A stretch of 64,000 nucleotides of DNA. Origin: SIG607 sp045590395 (GTDB lineage: Bacteria > Bacillota > Clostridia > Oscillospirales > Acutalibacteraceae). Numbering within the stretch: the stretch's first letter is position 1; each line of letters starts with the position of its first letter. The notes under the pieces are model-generated. The model ran no database searches. It saw nothing but the letters and a program-made list of their open reading frames with translations, and was not told the DNA's origin. Position numbers and translations under genes: made by a program. Positions 33,496 to 41,237 of the stretch are shown here, one piece after another. The stretch spans positions 11,260 to 75,259 of the forward strand of contig JAZNQX010000063.1 of the NCBI GenBank assembly GCA_045590395.1. The letters are read 5' to 3'.

Positions 33496-33660
33496 TTCGA
33501 TAATAAAACGGAGAATCGAACTCTGAGAGAGTGAGCGGCGTTAAGAAAACAGTTCGGTGAACTGTTTTTAGACGCGAAGTGTGAGACGGGTACTGTTCGC
33601 AAAGCGAACGGTCGTCGAGGACGGAATGTGCGAAGCTCATTCTTCTCCGATGGGTCACCA
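33462..33660 (+). repeat. tRNA-3'-end-associated structured repeat (copy at tRNA-Lys)
   Basis: 199 nt from the base after the tRNA-Lys CCA to a second CCA. Order: terminator hairpin; reverse-oriented T-arm fragment of tRNA-Lys (GGAGAATCGAACTC); core with CGTTAAGAAAACAGTTC, GTGAACTGTTTTT, AGACGGGTACTGTT and AACGGTCGTC in the same order as in the tRNA-Leu repeat; a third hairpin (GAATG/CATTC); and a direct 18-nt copy of the tRNA-Lys 3' end (33643-33660, TTCTCCGATGGGTCACCA). It is non-coding. Confidence 0.87.
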
Positions 33661-33661
33661 G

Positions 33662-33695
33662 AAAAAACGACTTGTTAAAACAAGTCGTTTTTTAG
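33662..33695 (+). terminator. Second terminator, after the displaced tRNA-Lys 3'-end copy
   Basis: AAAACGACTTGTT pairs with AACAAGTCGTTTT and is followed by T residues. It lies 1-2 nt after the second CCA, as in the tRNA-Leu locus. Confidence 0.9.
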
Positions 33696-33865
33696 TTATA
33701 TTTGCCTACGGCAAGTTATATTGCTGTGCAGTTATATTCGGCTTACGCCGAGTGATATTGTGCTCCGCACAGTTTTATGGCAAATATAATATCACTAAAA
33801 CCAAAGGTTTTAATATCACTTTTGACTTGTCAAAAATATCACTCCATCGAAGATGGAATATCACT
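33694..33865. repeat. Symmetrical array of eight nonamers separated by small hairpins
   Basis: Four AGTTATATT/AGTGATATT nonamers (33694, 33714, 33730, 33751) are followed by four AATATCACT nonamers (33788, 33812, 33835, 33857) in the opposite orientation. Between neighbours are different short palindromes: TTGCC/GGCAA, CTG/CAG, CGGC/GCCG, GTGC/GCAC on the left and AAAACC/GGTTTT, TTTGAC/GTCAAA, CCATC/GATGG on the right. The rest of 33866-33963 is AT-rich with nothing recognised before the next promoter. Confidence 0.8.
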
Positions 33866-33963
33866 GAGAGAGAACAGCATCATTATGCAAATCATTGAAA
33901 AATATTGATTTGAGTTATCATTGATATAAAAAAACTGGTTTTAAAAATTTTTTCAAAAAACCC

Positions 33964-33992
33964 TTGACAACTTAAAAATATGGTGCTATACT
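33964..33992 (+). promoter_or_regulatory. Sigma-A promoter of T-box 1
   Basis: TTGACA (33964-33969) and TATACT (33987-33992), 17 bp apart. Confidence 0.85.
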
Positions 33993-33999
33993 CTTTTCA

Positions 34000-34276
34000 T
34001 ACTTAATAAAAGCTGTGACGAAGACGGTCAAGAGTTTGTATTTTCAGAGAGCCGGTGGTTGCTGAAAACCGGTAATAGAAATTCTTAAAAGACCCATCCC
34101 TTCCGAGCCGGAAGTCCGAAAGGTTATCCTAGTAGACGCTTCCCGTGATTGCTGCGTAAAGGCATAGGAATTGTTTGATTCCAAGAGTGGCGGAAAATTT
34201 CCGCAATTTGAGTGGTACCGCGAGTGTATTTTCACACCCGTCTCAAAGTTTCTTTGAGATGGGTGTTATTTTTTTA
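34000..34276 (+). promoter_or_regulatory. T-box riboswitch 1 (before HTH-cupin-acyl-CoA ligase 1)
   Basis: Stem I region begins with GACGAAGA and has AGAGAG and GGTGGTTG in the distal part. A conserved GGAATTGTTTGATTCC hairpin precedes the T-box sequence GAGTGGTACCGCG (34210-34222). A terminator (34234-34275, CACCCGTCTCAAAG paired with CTTTGAGATGGGTG) follows. The leader switches on the gene when uncharged tRNA binds. The specifier lies in AGAAATTCTT; ATT (Ile) and TTC (Phe) are both possible by eye. Confidence 0.93.
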
Positions 34277-34298
34277 AAAACAGAAAGGGAGTAATTTT

Positions 34299-36566
34299 AT
34301 GAAAACCAATACTGCAAAAGAGCAACTATTAGAGATAGCTCTGCGAATTAGAGAAATGCGCGAGATTATGGGCTGGTCTATTGCAGAAATGGCTTCTAAA
34401 ACGGAAGTCAGCGAGGAAAAATATATTTCTTACGAAAGTGCTGAAGCTGACATACCTTTTTCATTTATTCATAAGTGTGCATTGTGCTTTGATGTAGAGC
34501 TTACCGAGCTTTTAGAGGGACACTCTGCTCGTCTTTCAACCTATACTGTAACACGAAAGGGAAAGGGTCAGGCAACCGCTAAAGAAGACGGCATCGATAT
34601 TAAAAACCTTGCCCCTAAGTTCAGAGATAAAATTGCAGAGCCTTACTGGGTAAAATATGAATATTCTGCCGCTCAGCAAAATAAACCTATACAGCTTTCT
34701 ACCCACTCGGGACAGGAATTTGACCTTATAATGAGCGGTTCTCTTAAGGTTCAGGTCGGAAATCATATTGAAATTTTAAACGAGGGCGACAGCATTTATT
34801 ATAACAGCTCTACTCCTCACGGTATGATAGCTGTAGGCGGAAGTGACTGTGTTTTCTGTGCTGTTGTTCTTCCCGGCGAAGAAGTAAAGGAAGAAACGGT
34901 GCGTCGCAGTATTGTTTCTGCTAAAAATTCAGAAGCACTTGTTTGCGAAAAGTTCCTACAAACTACCGAAAACGAAAACGGCGAGCTTTTAGATATCAAA
35001 TTTAAAAATACCGATGAATTCAACTTTGGCTTTGACATTGTTGACGGTATTGCAGATAAATATCCTGAAAAACTTGCTATGCTTCATATAGACAGAGAAA
35101 AGAAGGAAAGACGCTTTACCTTTAAGGATATAAAGCGTGCTTCTAATCAGTGCGCTAACTACTTTACTTCTCTCGGTATCAAGAGGGGAGATAAAGTAAT
35201 GCTGGTGCTCAAACGTCATTATCAGTTCTGGTTCTGTATGGTGGCTCTTCACAAAATCGGCGCTGTGGCTATTCCTGCTACTAATCAGCTTAAAGAGCAT
35301 GATTTTGAATACCGTTTCAATGCGGCAGGTGTTAACACCCTTGTTTGTACTGCCGACGGTGATACTGCAGAAATTGCCGAGCGCGCCGCCGCTAATTGTA
35401 AGAGCGTTAAAAACCTTGTGCTTGTTAACGGAAAACGCGAGGGTTGGCACGATTTTGACAGCGAATATAAACTGTTTTCGGGCAAATTTGAAAGAGAAGA
35501 AAACGCTTCAGCAGGTGAAGATACCGCCCTTATGTTCTTTACTTCGGGAACTACGGGTAATCCTAAAATGGCGGCTCATAAGCATACCTACGCTTTAGGC
35601 CATTTTGTTACCGCAAAATATTGGCATTGTTGCGAAAGAGACGGTTTACACCTTACTATTTCTGATACAGGTTGGGGTAAATCACTCTGGGGTAAGCTTT
35701 ACGGTCAGTGGCTTTGCGAGGGCGCCGTATTTGTATACGACTTTGACCGCTTTGATGCAGATGAGATTCTGCCTATGTTTGCAGAGTACAACATCACAAC
35801 CTTCTGCGCACCTCCTACAATGCTTCGTATGCTTGTAAAGAGTGACCTTTCAAAATATGACCTTTCCTCAATCAATCATATGACCACTGCAGGTGAGGCG
35901 CTGAATCCTGAAGTATTCCGTCAGTTTGAAGAAGCAACGGGACTTCAGATAATGGAGGGCTTCGGTCAGACCGAAACTACCCTTACCATTGCAAACCTTT
36001 GCGGAACTACCCCCAAGGTTGGCGCTATGGGTAAGGCTTCTCCTCAGTATGATGTTGATATTGTTGACCTTGACGGTAATCCTGTTGCCGACGGTGAAGT
36101 AGGCGAAATAGTTGTTCATACTAAGGACGGCGTTCCCTGCGGACTGTTTAAAGAGTATTATCTTGACGAAGAAAAAACAAATGATGCTTGGCACGACGGT
36201 ATGTACCATACAGGTGATACCGCTTGGCGAGATGAGGACGGATATTTCTGGTATGTAAGCCGTATTGATGATGTAATTAAGTCTTCGGGTTACCGTATCG
36301 GACCCTTTGAAATTGAAAGCGTTATTATGGAACTTCCTTATGTTCTTGAATGCGGTGTATCTGCTGCACCCGACGAAGTAAGAGGTCAGGTTGTAAAGGC
36401 AAGTATCGTACTTGTTCCCGGAACCGCTCCTACAGAAGAGCTTAAGAAAGAAATCCAAAACTATGTAAAAGAGCATACCGCACCTTACAAATATCCGAGA
36501 ATAGTTGTGTTTAAGGACGAACTTCCCAAAACTATTAGCGGAAAAATTCAGCGAAATAAACTGTAA
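34299..36566 (+). CDS. HTH-cupin-acyl-CoA synthetase fusion, copy 1
   Basis: 755 residues in three parts. An XRE-type helix-turn-helix covers about residues 8-72 (RIREMREIMGWSIAEMASK). A cupin covers about 120-192 (THSGQEFDLIMSG, GDSIYYNSSTPHGM). An AMP-forming acyl-CoA synthetase of the medium-chain/ACSM type runs from about 225. Its P-loop FFTSGTTGNPK is near 412, GFGQTE near 554, YHTGDTAWRDEDG near 636 and the catalytic lysine in SGKIQRNKL at the C-terminus. It should activate a carboxylic acid to its CoA ester; the acid is unknown. HTH plus cupin normally makes a repressor, so its fusion to an enzyme is notable. It is preceded by T-box 1. AGAAAGGGAG ribosome site. Confidence 0.9.
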   Translation: MKTNTAKEQLLEIALRIREMREIMGWSIAEMASKTEVSEEKYISYESAEADIPFSFIHKCALCFDVELTELLEGHSARLSTYTVTRKGKGQATAKEDGIDIKNLAPKFRDKIAEPYWVKYEYSAAQQNKPIQLSTHSGQEFDLIMSGSLKVQVGNHIEILNEGDSIYYNSSTPHGMIAVGGSDCVFCAVVLPGEEVKEETVRRSIVSAKNSEALVCEKFLQTTENENGELLDIKFKNTDEFNFGFDIVDGIADKYPEKLAMLHIDREKKERRFTFKDIKRASNQCANYFTSLGIKRGDKVMLVLKRHYQFWFCMVALHKIGAVAIPATNQLKEHDFEYRFNAAGVNTLVCTADGDTAEIAERAAANCKSVKNLVLVNGKREGWHDFDSEYKLFSGKFEREENASAGEDTALMFFTSGTTGNPKMAAHKHTYALGHFVTAKYWHCCERDGLHLTISDTGWGKSLWGKLYGQWLCEGAVFVYDFDRFDADEILPMFAEYNITTFCAPPTMLRMLVKSDLSKYDLSSINHMTTAGEALNPEVFRQFEEATGLQIMEGFGQTETTLTIANLCGTTPKVGAMGKASPQYDVDIVDLDGNPVADGEVGEIVVHTKDGVPCGLFKEYYLDEEKTNDAWHDGMYHTGDTAWRDEDGYFWYVSRIDDVIKSSGYRIGPFEIESVIMELPYVLECGVSAAPDEVRGQVVKASIVLVPGTAPTEELKKEIQNYVKEHTAPYKYPRIVVFKDELPKTISGKIQRNKL

Positions 36567-36587
36567 TGTTAATTTTATCTTTAAATA

Positions 36588-36616
36588 TTGACAATATTCC
36601 AAAGTTGTGATACAAT
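36588..36616 (+). promoter_or_regulatory. Sigma-A promoter of T-box 2
   Basis: TTGACA (36588-36593) and TACAAT (36611-36616), 17 bp apart, 22 nt after the stop of ligase 1. Confidence 0.88.
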
Positions 36617-36624
36617 AAGACGGA

Positions 36625-36895
36625 TATTAAAGGCTTTGACGAAGAGTGCGCTTAATTCTTCCTTGCAGAGAAACGGTGGTTGGTGAAAACCGTTAGGTTG
36701 GAATTTTGTGTTTGTAGCTTCTGAGCCGGGGAGAAGAAAGTATTTAATATCAGTAGAACTCCTCCGTGATTGCTGCGTTAATGCATAGGAATTGTTAGAT
36801 TCCAAGAGTGGCGGATTTCCGCAATTTGAGTGGTACCGCGGGTGTGAATATCGGCACTCGTCTCAAAGGCATTACTTTGGGACGGGTGTTTTTTA
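36625..36895 (+). promoter_or_regulatory. T-box riboswitch 2 (before ligase 2 and the VOR-type operon)
   Basis: Same plan as T-box 1: GACGAAGAG start, GGTGGTTGGTG distal loop, the GTGATTGCTGCGT and GGAATTGTTAGATTCC segments nearly identical to T-box 1, GAGTGGTACCGCG at 36828-36840, and terminator CACTCGTCTCAAAG / CTTTGGGACGGGTG (36855-36889) plus T run. The specifier lies in GGAATTTTG; TTT (Phe) or ATT (Ile) fit and cannot be separated by eye. Confidence 0.93.
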
Positions 36896-36922
36896 CGTCC
36901 TAACGGAAATGGAGATAAACTT

Positions 36923-39211
36923 ATGGAACAGATTACAGGGCTTGATTTTAAAATCAAGGAAATGGCGGGGCGTATCAGAGAGCTTCGCGAAATCGAAGGC
37001 TTAACAACGGAACAAATGGCAGAAAAAACCGCTGTTTCGGTGGCTGAGTATATAGAATGTGAAAATGGCAACAGTGACTTAAACTTTGCCTTTATTTACC
37101 GTTGCGCACTTGCTCTTAACGTAAATGTTACCGATATTATTGAGGGTTACAGCCCTACACTTAAATCATATACCGTTACCCGTGCAGGCTCAGGCCAGAA
37201 AATTGCACAGGCTCACGGTATGACCTATTATAACCTTGCTTATGCGTTTAAAAACCGTATTGCCGAGCCTCTTTATGTTCGCAGTATATACAGTGAAGAA
37301 GCGCAGTCAAGGGATATTGAGCTAACTACCCACGCCGGTCAGGAGCTTGATATAATTATTGAAGGTCAGCTTATGGTTCAGGTAGGCGAGCATAAGGAAA
37401 TACTGGGCCCCGGGGACAGCATTTACTATGACAGTGACGTTGCCCACGGTATGATAGCAATAGGCGGTAAGGACTGTCTTTTCTACGCTATTGTTTTAAA
37501 CCCCACAGGTGAGCCTATTCCCGAGCTTTTACCCGCTAAAACTATTCTTGAGCCTAAAGCGGTTAAAAAGGATAATAAAGAAAGAGTATACCATAAATAT
37601 ATAGATGTTACCGAGAACGATAACGGTACACCTGTTTCTGTAAAGTTTAAAAATACCGATAAATTCAATTTCGGTTTCGATGTTGTTGATGAAATTGCTC
37701 ACAAAAGCCCTGAAAAACGTGCAATGCTTCATATATCAAGGGACGGTACAGAGCGTAGCTTTACCTTTAAGGATATTGAAAAAGCTTCTAACCAGTGCGC
37801 CAACTACTTTAAATCTCTTGGTATTAAAAAGGGCGACCGCGTTATGTTGGTGCTTAAACGCCATTATCAGTTTTGGTTCTCAATTATTGCACTTAATAAG
37901 CTGGGTGCCATAGCTATACCTGCTACAAATCAACTTGTTGAACACGATTTTGATTACCGCTTTAAATCTGCAGGTGTTAGTACAATTATCTGTACTGCAG
38001 ATGGTGATACAGCATATCAGGCTGAGAAAGCTGCTGAGAATAATCCTCAGCTTGTAAACAAGCTTATAGTTAATGGAGCGCGTGAAGGTTGGAGAAGCTT
38101 TGACGAGGAATATATCCTTTACAGCACCCACTATAAGCGTACCGAGGATACCGCCTGCGGTGACGATTTAATGCTTATGTACTTTACTTCGGGTACATCG
38201 GGCTATCCCAAAATTGCCGCACACAGCTATAAGTATCCTCTCGGACACTTCCATACTGCAAAATATTGGCACTGTGTTGACCCTGACGGACTTCACTTTA
38301 CAATATCTGATACAGGCTGGGCAAAGGCTACCTGGGGCAAAATTTACGGTCAGTGGCTTTGCGAGGCAGGTATATTCGTTTATGATTTTGACCGCTTTGA
38401 TGCTGCAGAAATACTGCCCATGTTTGCAAAGCACAATATAACCACCTTCTGTGCTCCTCCTACAATGCTCCGTATGCTTATAAAGCAGGATATAGCACAA
38501 TATGATTTTTCCTCTGTTAAGCATATGACAACGGCAGGTGAGGCGCTTAATCCCGAGGTTTACCGTCAGTTTGAAAAAATTACAGGGCTTCAGATTCTCG
38601 AGGGCTTCGGCCAGACCGAAAGCACTATGATTATCGGTAATATGACGGGCGCACCCCATAAAATAGGTTCTATGGGTAAACCTGCACCTATATACGATGT
38701 TCATATTGTAGATAGCGATGGCAAAGATGTTCCTGCAGGTGAAACAGGTGAAATCGTTATAAATATTGAAAACGGTCTTCCTTGCGGACTGGCTACCTGT
38801 TACTACGGTGATGAAGAAAAAACAAAAGAAACCTGGCGCGACGGTTATTACCATACAGGAGATACCGCTTGGCGTGATGAAGACGGCTTCTACTGGTATG
38901 TAGGTCGCGTTGACGATGTTATTAAGTCTTCGGGCTACAGAATTGGGCCTTTCGAAATAGAAAGTGTTATTATGGAGCTTCCCTTCGTTCTTGAGTGCGG
39001 TGTATCTGCTGCACCGGATGAAGTAAGAGGTCAGGTTGTAAAGGCAAGTATTGTACTTGTTCCCGGAACCGAGCCTTCAGAAGAACTAAAGAAACAAATC
39101 CAGAAATATGTTAAGGATAAGACTGCACCTTATAAATATCCTCGTATAGTAGTATTTAAAGATAGTCTTCCTAAAACTACCAGCGGAAAAATTCAAAGAA
39201 ATAAGTTATAA
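36923..39211 (+). CDS. HTH-cupin-acyl-CoA synthetase fusion, copy 2
   Basis: 762 residues, the same three-part architecture as copy 1 and clearly a paralogue. HTH (RIRELREIEGLTTEQMAEK), cupin (THAGQELDIIIEG, GDSIYYDSDVAHGM) and AMP-forming ligase (YFTSGTSGYPK, GFGQTES, YHTGDTAWRDEDG, SGKIQRNKL) are all intact. The C-terminal 120 residues are nearly identical to copy 1, while the acid-pocket region differs. It is probably the first gene of an operon with the ATPase, oxidoreductase and aminotransferase genes that follow with short gaps, all behind T-box 2. It most likely charges a branched or aryl acid with CoA. Confidence 0.9.
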   Translation: MEQITGLDFKIKEMAGRIRELREIEGLTTEQMAEKTAVSVAEYIECENGNSDLNFAFIYRCALALNVNVTDIIEGYSPTLKSYTVTRAGSGQKIAQAHGMTYYNLAYAFKNRIAEPLYVRSIYSEEAQSRDIELTTHAGQELDIIIEGQLMVQVGEHKEILGPGDSIYYDSDVAHGMIAIGGKDCLFYAIVLNPTGEPIPELLPAKTILEPKAVKKDNKERVYHKYIDVTENDNGTPVSVKFKNTDKFNFGFDVVDEIAHKSPEKRAMLHISRDGTERSFTFKDIEKASNQCANYFKSLGIKKGDRVMLVLKRHYQFWFSIIALNKLGAIAIPATNQLVEHDFDYRFKSAGVSTIICTADGDTAYQAEKAAENNPQLVNKLIVNGAREGWRSFDEEYILYSTHYKRTEDTACGDDLMLMYFTSGTSGYPKIAAHSYKYPLGHFHTAKYWHCVDPDGLHFTISDTGWAKATWGKIYGQWLCEAGIFVYDFDRFDAAEILPMFAKHNITTFCAPPTMLRMLIKQDIAQYDFSSVKHMTTAGEALNPEVYRQFEKITGLQILEGFGQTESTMIIGNMTGAPHKIGSMGKPAPIYDVHIVDSDGKDVPAGETGEIVINIENGLPCGLATCYYGDEEKTKETWRDGYYHTGDTAWRDEDGFYWYVGRVDDVIKSSGYRIGPFEIESVIMELPFVLECGVSAAPDEVRGQVVKASIVLVPGTEPSEELKKQIQKYVKDKTAPYKYPRIVVFKDSLPKTTSGKIQRNKL

Positions 39212-39235
39212 TTAAAGGAAAGGCAGGCGAGTATT

Positions 39236-39901
39236 ATGATAGGTAAAAAAAGACTTACGCTTTTTTGCGGACATTACGGAAGCGGTAAAACAAATATAGC
39301 CGTTAATGTTGCAATTAAGCTTAAAGAGAGCTATAATAATATCGCCCTTGCTGACCTTGACATAGTAAATCCTTATTTCAGAACAAAGGACAGCAGTGAA
39401 GAGCTTAAAAGCAAGGGTATAAGGCTTATCTGTTCTGAGTATGCAAACTCTAATGTAGATATTCCGGCTCTCCCACAGGATGTGTACGCCATTACCGATG
39501 ATAAAACACTTAAATGTGTACTTGATATCGGCGGTGATGACAGAGGAGCACTGGTTCTGGGCAGAATTTCGGATAAAATTTCAGAGGAAAATGACTTCGA
39601 AATGCTTATGGTTATAAATTCGTTTCGTCCCTTAACCAGAGATACCGAGTCTTTAATAGAGGTTTTTTCTGAAATAGAGGCTGCGGCAAAAATTAAATTT
39701 ACAGGCCTTGTTAACAATTCAAACCTTGGTGAAGAAACCACGGCAGAGGATGTTTTAAGCTCTGTCAACTATGCTAATGATATATCAAAAGCCACAGGCC
39801 TTCCTGTAGTTATGACCTGTGTAAAAGAAGACCTGTATGAGTCTTTAAAGGACAAGATACCTAATCTTTTGGGACTTAAACTGCAGAAGAAAATTTTGTA
39901 G
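39236..39901 (+). CDS. MinD/ParA-like P-loop ATPase
   Basis: 221 residues. N-terminal FCGHYGSGKTNIAVNVA is a Walker A loop, followed by ADLDIVNPYFRTKD (the SIMIBI-class metal/switch aspartate) and LDIGGDDRGALVLG. The C-terminal part has TGLVNNSNLGEETTAEDVL. It is a SIMIBI NTPase of the MinD/CobQ type. Genes like this often stand beside ferredoxin oxidoreductases, but the role is unknown; maturation or cofactor loading is speculation. AAAGGAAAGGCAGG precedes the ATG. It lies 24 nt after ligase 2. Confidence 0.8.
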   Translation: MIGKKRLTLFCGHYGSGKTNIAVNVAIKLKESYNNIALADLDIVNPYFRTKDSSEELKSKGIRLICSEYANSNVDIPALPQDVYAITDDKTLKCVLDIGGDDRGALVLGRISDKISEENDFEMLMVINSFRPLTRDTESLIEVFSEIEAAAKIKFTGLVNNSNLGEETTAEDVLSSVNYANDISKATGLPVVMTCVKEDLYESLKDKIPNLLGLKLQKKIL

Positions 39902-39957
39902 ATTCCACAAATTAAATTTGTGCCTTCGAATATATAATTTGCTAAGGAGTGTTTATT

Positions 39958-40164
39958 TTGGCAAAATTAACATTTAAAACCGACAACTGTAAGGGTTGCG
40001 GCCTTTGCGTAGATGCCTGTCCCAAGCAGGTACTTATTCTCGCAAATGACAAAATCAACAAAAAGGGACATCACCCTGTAGAAGCGGCAAATATTGACGC
40101 TTGTATTGGCTGTGCTTTCTGTGCAACAATGTGTCCTGACTGTATCATTAAGGTAGAAAGGTAG
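39958..40164 (+). CDS. Ferredoxin-like delta subunit of 2-oxoacid:ferredoxin oxidoreductase
   Basis: 68 residues from TTG 39958, 9 nt after AAGGAG (39942-39947); a GTG at 39949 would sit too close to it. Two [4Fe-4S] motifs, CKGCGLCVDACP and CIGCAFCATMCP, each with the C-x2-C-x2-C-x3-C spacing. It carries electrons between the TPP-containing core and free ferredoxin. First of four subunit genes; its stop touches the next GTG. Confidence 0.93.
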   Translation: MAKLTFKTDNCKGCGLCVDACPKQVLILANDKINKKGHHPVEAANIDACIGCAFCATMCPDCIIKVER

Positions 40165-41237
40165 TGAGTAAAGTGGCAGATAAAGTTTTGATGAAGGGTA
40201 ACGAAGCTATTGCCGAAGCCGCTATTGTTGCAGGCTGTCGTCATTACTTCGGTTATCCTATAACTCCCCAGACAGAAATTGCCGCTTATATGGCAAAACG
40301 TATGCCCAAAATCGGCGGAACCTTCCTTCAGGCTGAAAGTGAAATCGCCGCTATCAATATGGTATACGGCGTTGCTTCTACCGGTAAGCGTGTTATGACC
40401 TCTTCTTCAAGCCCCGGAGTTTCCCTTAAGGGTGAAGGCCTTTCTTATATTGCAGGTGCTGACCTTCCGTCCCTTATAGTAAACGTTCAGCGCGGTGGCC
40501 CCGGCCTTGGCGGTATTCAGCCCTCTCAGTCTGACTATTTTCAGGCTACAAAGGCAGGCGGACACGGCGACTTTAAAATGATAGTTCTTGCCCCCGCCTC
40601 TGTTCAGGAAATGGCTGACCTTACTGTTAAGGGCTTTGAACTCGCTGACAAATACCGTATGACATCTATGATTCTTGCCGACGGTACTATGGGACAGATG
40701 ATGGAGCCTGTTTCTCTCGATTTTGAGGTATCAGAGAAAATAGATAAGCCCTGGGCTACCACAGGAACCAAAATGGAGCGCGAGCATAATATTGTTAACT
40801 CTCTTTTCCTTGTTCCCGAAGAACTTGAAAAATCAAACTTTGAGCGTTTTGAACGCTATAAGTACATAGAGGAAAACGAAACCATGTGGGAAGAGTATCT
40901 TATGGACGATGCAGAAATTTGTATTGCCGCATTCGGTATTGCCGCCCGTGTTTCTAAAAACGCTATAAATGAGGCAAGAAAGCAGGGTATTAAGGTTGGT
41001 CTTATCCGTCCTATTACTCTCTGGCCTTTCCCCACAAAAGCATTTAAAGAGGCTGCCGAAAAGGTAAGCAGTATTATATCTGTTGAGCTTTCTATGGGAC
41101 AGATGATAGAGGACGTTCGTCTTGCAAGTGAGAGCAAGGTTCCCGTAACCCTTTGCAACCGTGCAGGCGGTATGATTCCTTCTCCCGAACAAGTACTCGA
41201 CGCAATTAAAGAAGCAGCAAAAGGAGGCGCAAAATAA
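40164..41237 (+). CDS. vorB: 2-oxoacid:ferredoxin oxidoreductase alpha subunit (VorB-type)
   Basis: 357 residues (GTG 40164, or GTG 40173). The pyrimidine-binding and transketolase-like domains show GYPITPQTEIAAYMAKRM, FLQAESEIAAINMVYGVAS, SSSPGVSLKGEGLSYIAGADLP and a C-terminal SVELSMGQMIEDVRLA. The length and TSSSSPG pattern fit the VorB/KorA group, which acts on 2-oxoisovalerate or 2-oxoglutarate. The neighbouring branched-chain aminotransferase favours branched-chain 2-oxoacids. The reaction is reversible: oxidative decarboxylation to acyl-CoA or reductive carboxylation. Confidence 0.88.
   Translation: MSKVADKVLMKGNEAIAEAAIVAGCRHYFGYPITPQTEIAAYMAKRMPKIGGTFLQAESEIAAINMVYGVASTGKRVMTSSSSPGVSLKGEGLSYIAGADLPSLIVNVQRGGPGLGGIQPSQSDYFQATKAGGHGDFKMIVLAPASVQEMADLTVKGFELADKYRMTSMILADGTMGQMMEPVSLDFEVSEKIDKPWATTGTKMEREHNIVNSLFLVPEELEKSNFERFERYKYIEENETMWEEYLMDDAEICIAAFGIAARVSKNAINEARKQGIKVGLIRPITLWPFPTKAFKEAAEKVSSIISVELSMGQMIEDVRLASESKVPVTLCNRAGGMIPSPEQVLDAIKEAAKGGAK

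Noticed and set aside
33694..33865. CRISPR array
   Set aside because: Repeats are only 9 nt, occur in both orientations, the spacers are palindromes of 7-15 nt, and no cas genes are present.
33581..33898. 105-codon + strand ORF over the tRNA-Lys repeat and hairpin array
   Set aside because: It runs through a tRNA 3'-end copy, a terminator and the palindromic array; it has no ribosome site, and its content is explained by the repeats.
34010..34110. Firm amino-acid assignment for T-boxes 1 and 2
   Set aside because: The specifier loop could be drawn in more than one way (ATT or TTC/TTT), so isoleucine and phenylalanine remain open without computed folding.
39907..39923. Hairpin CACAAAT/ATTTGTG as a terminator between the ATPase and the ferredoxin subunit
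   Set aside because: The stem is only 7 bp, AT-rich and not followed by a T run, so it is unlikely to stop transcription.
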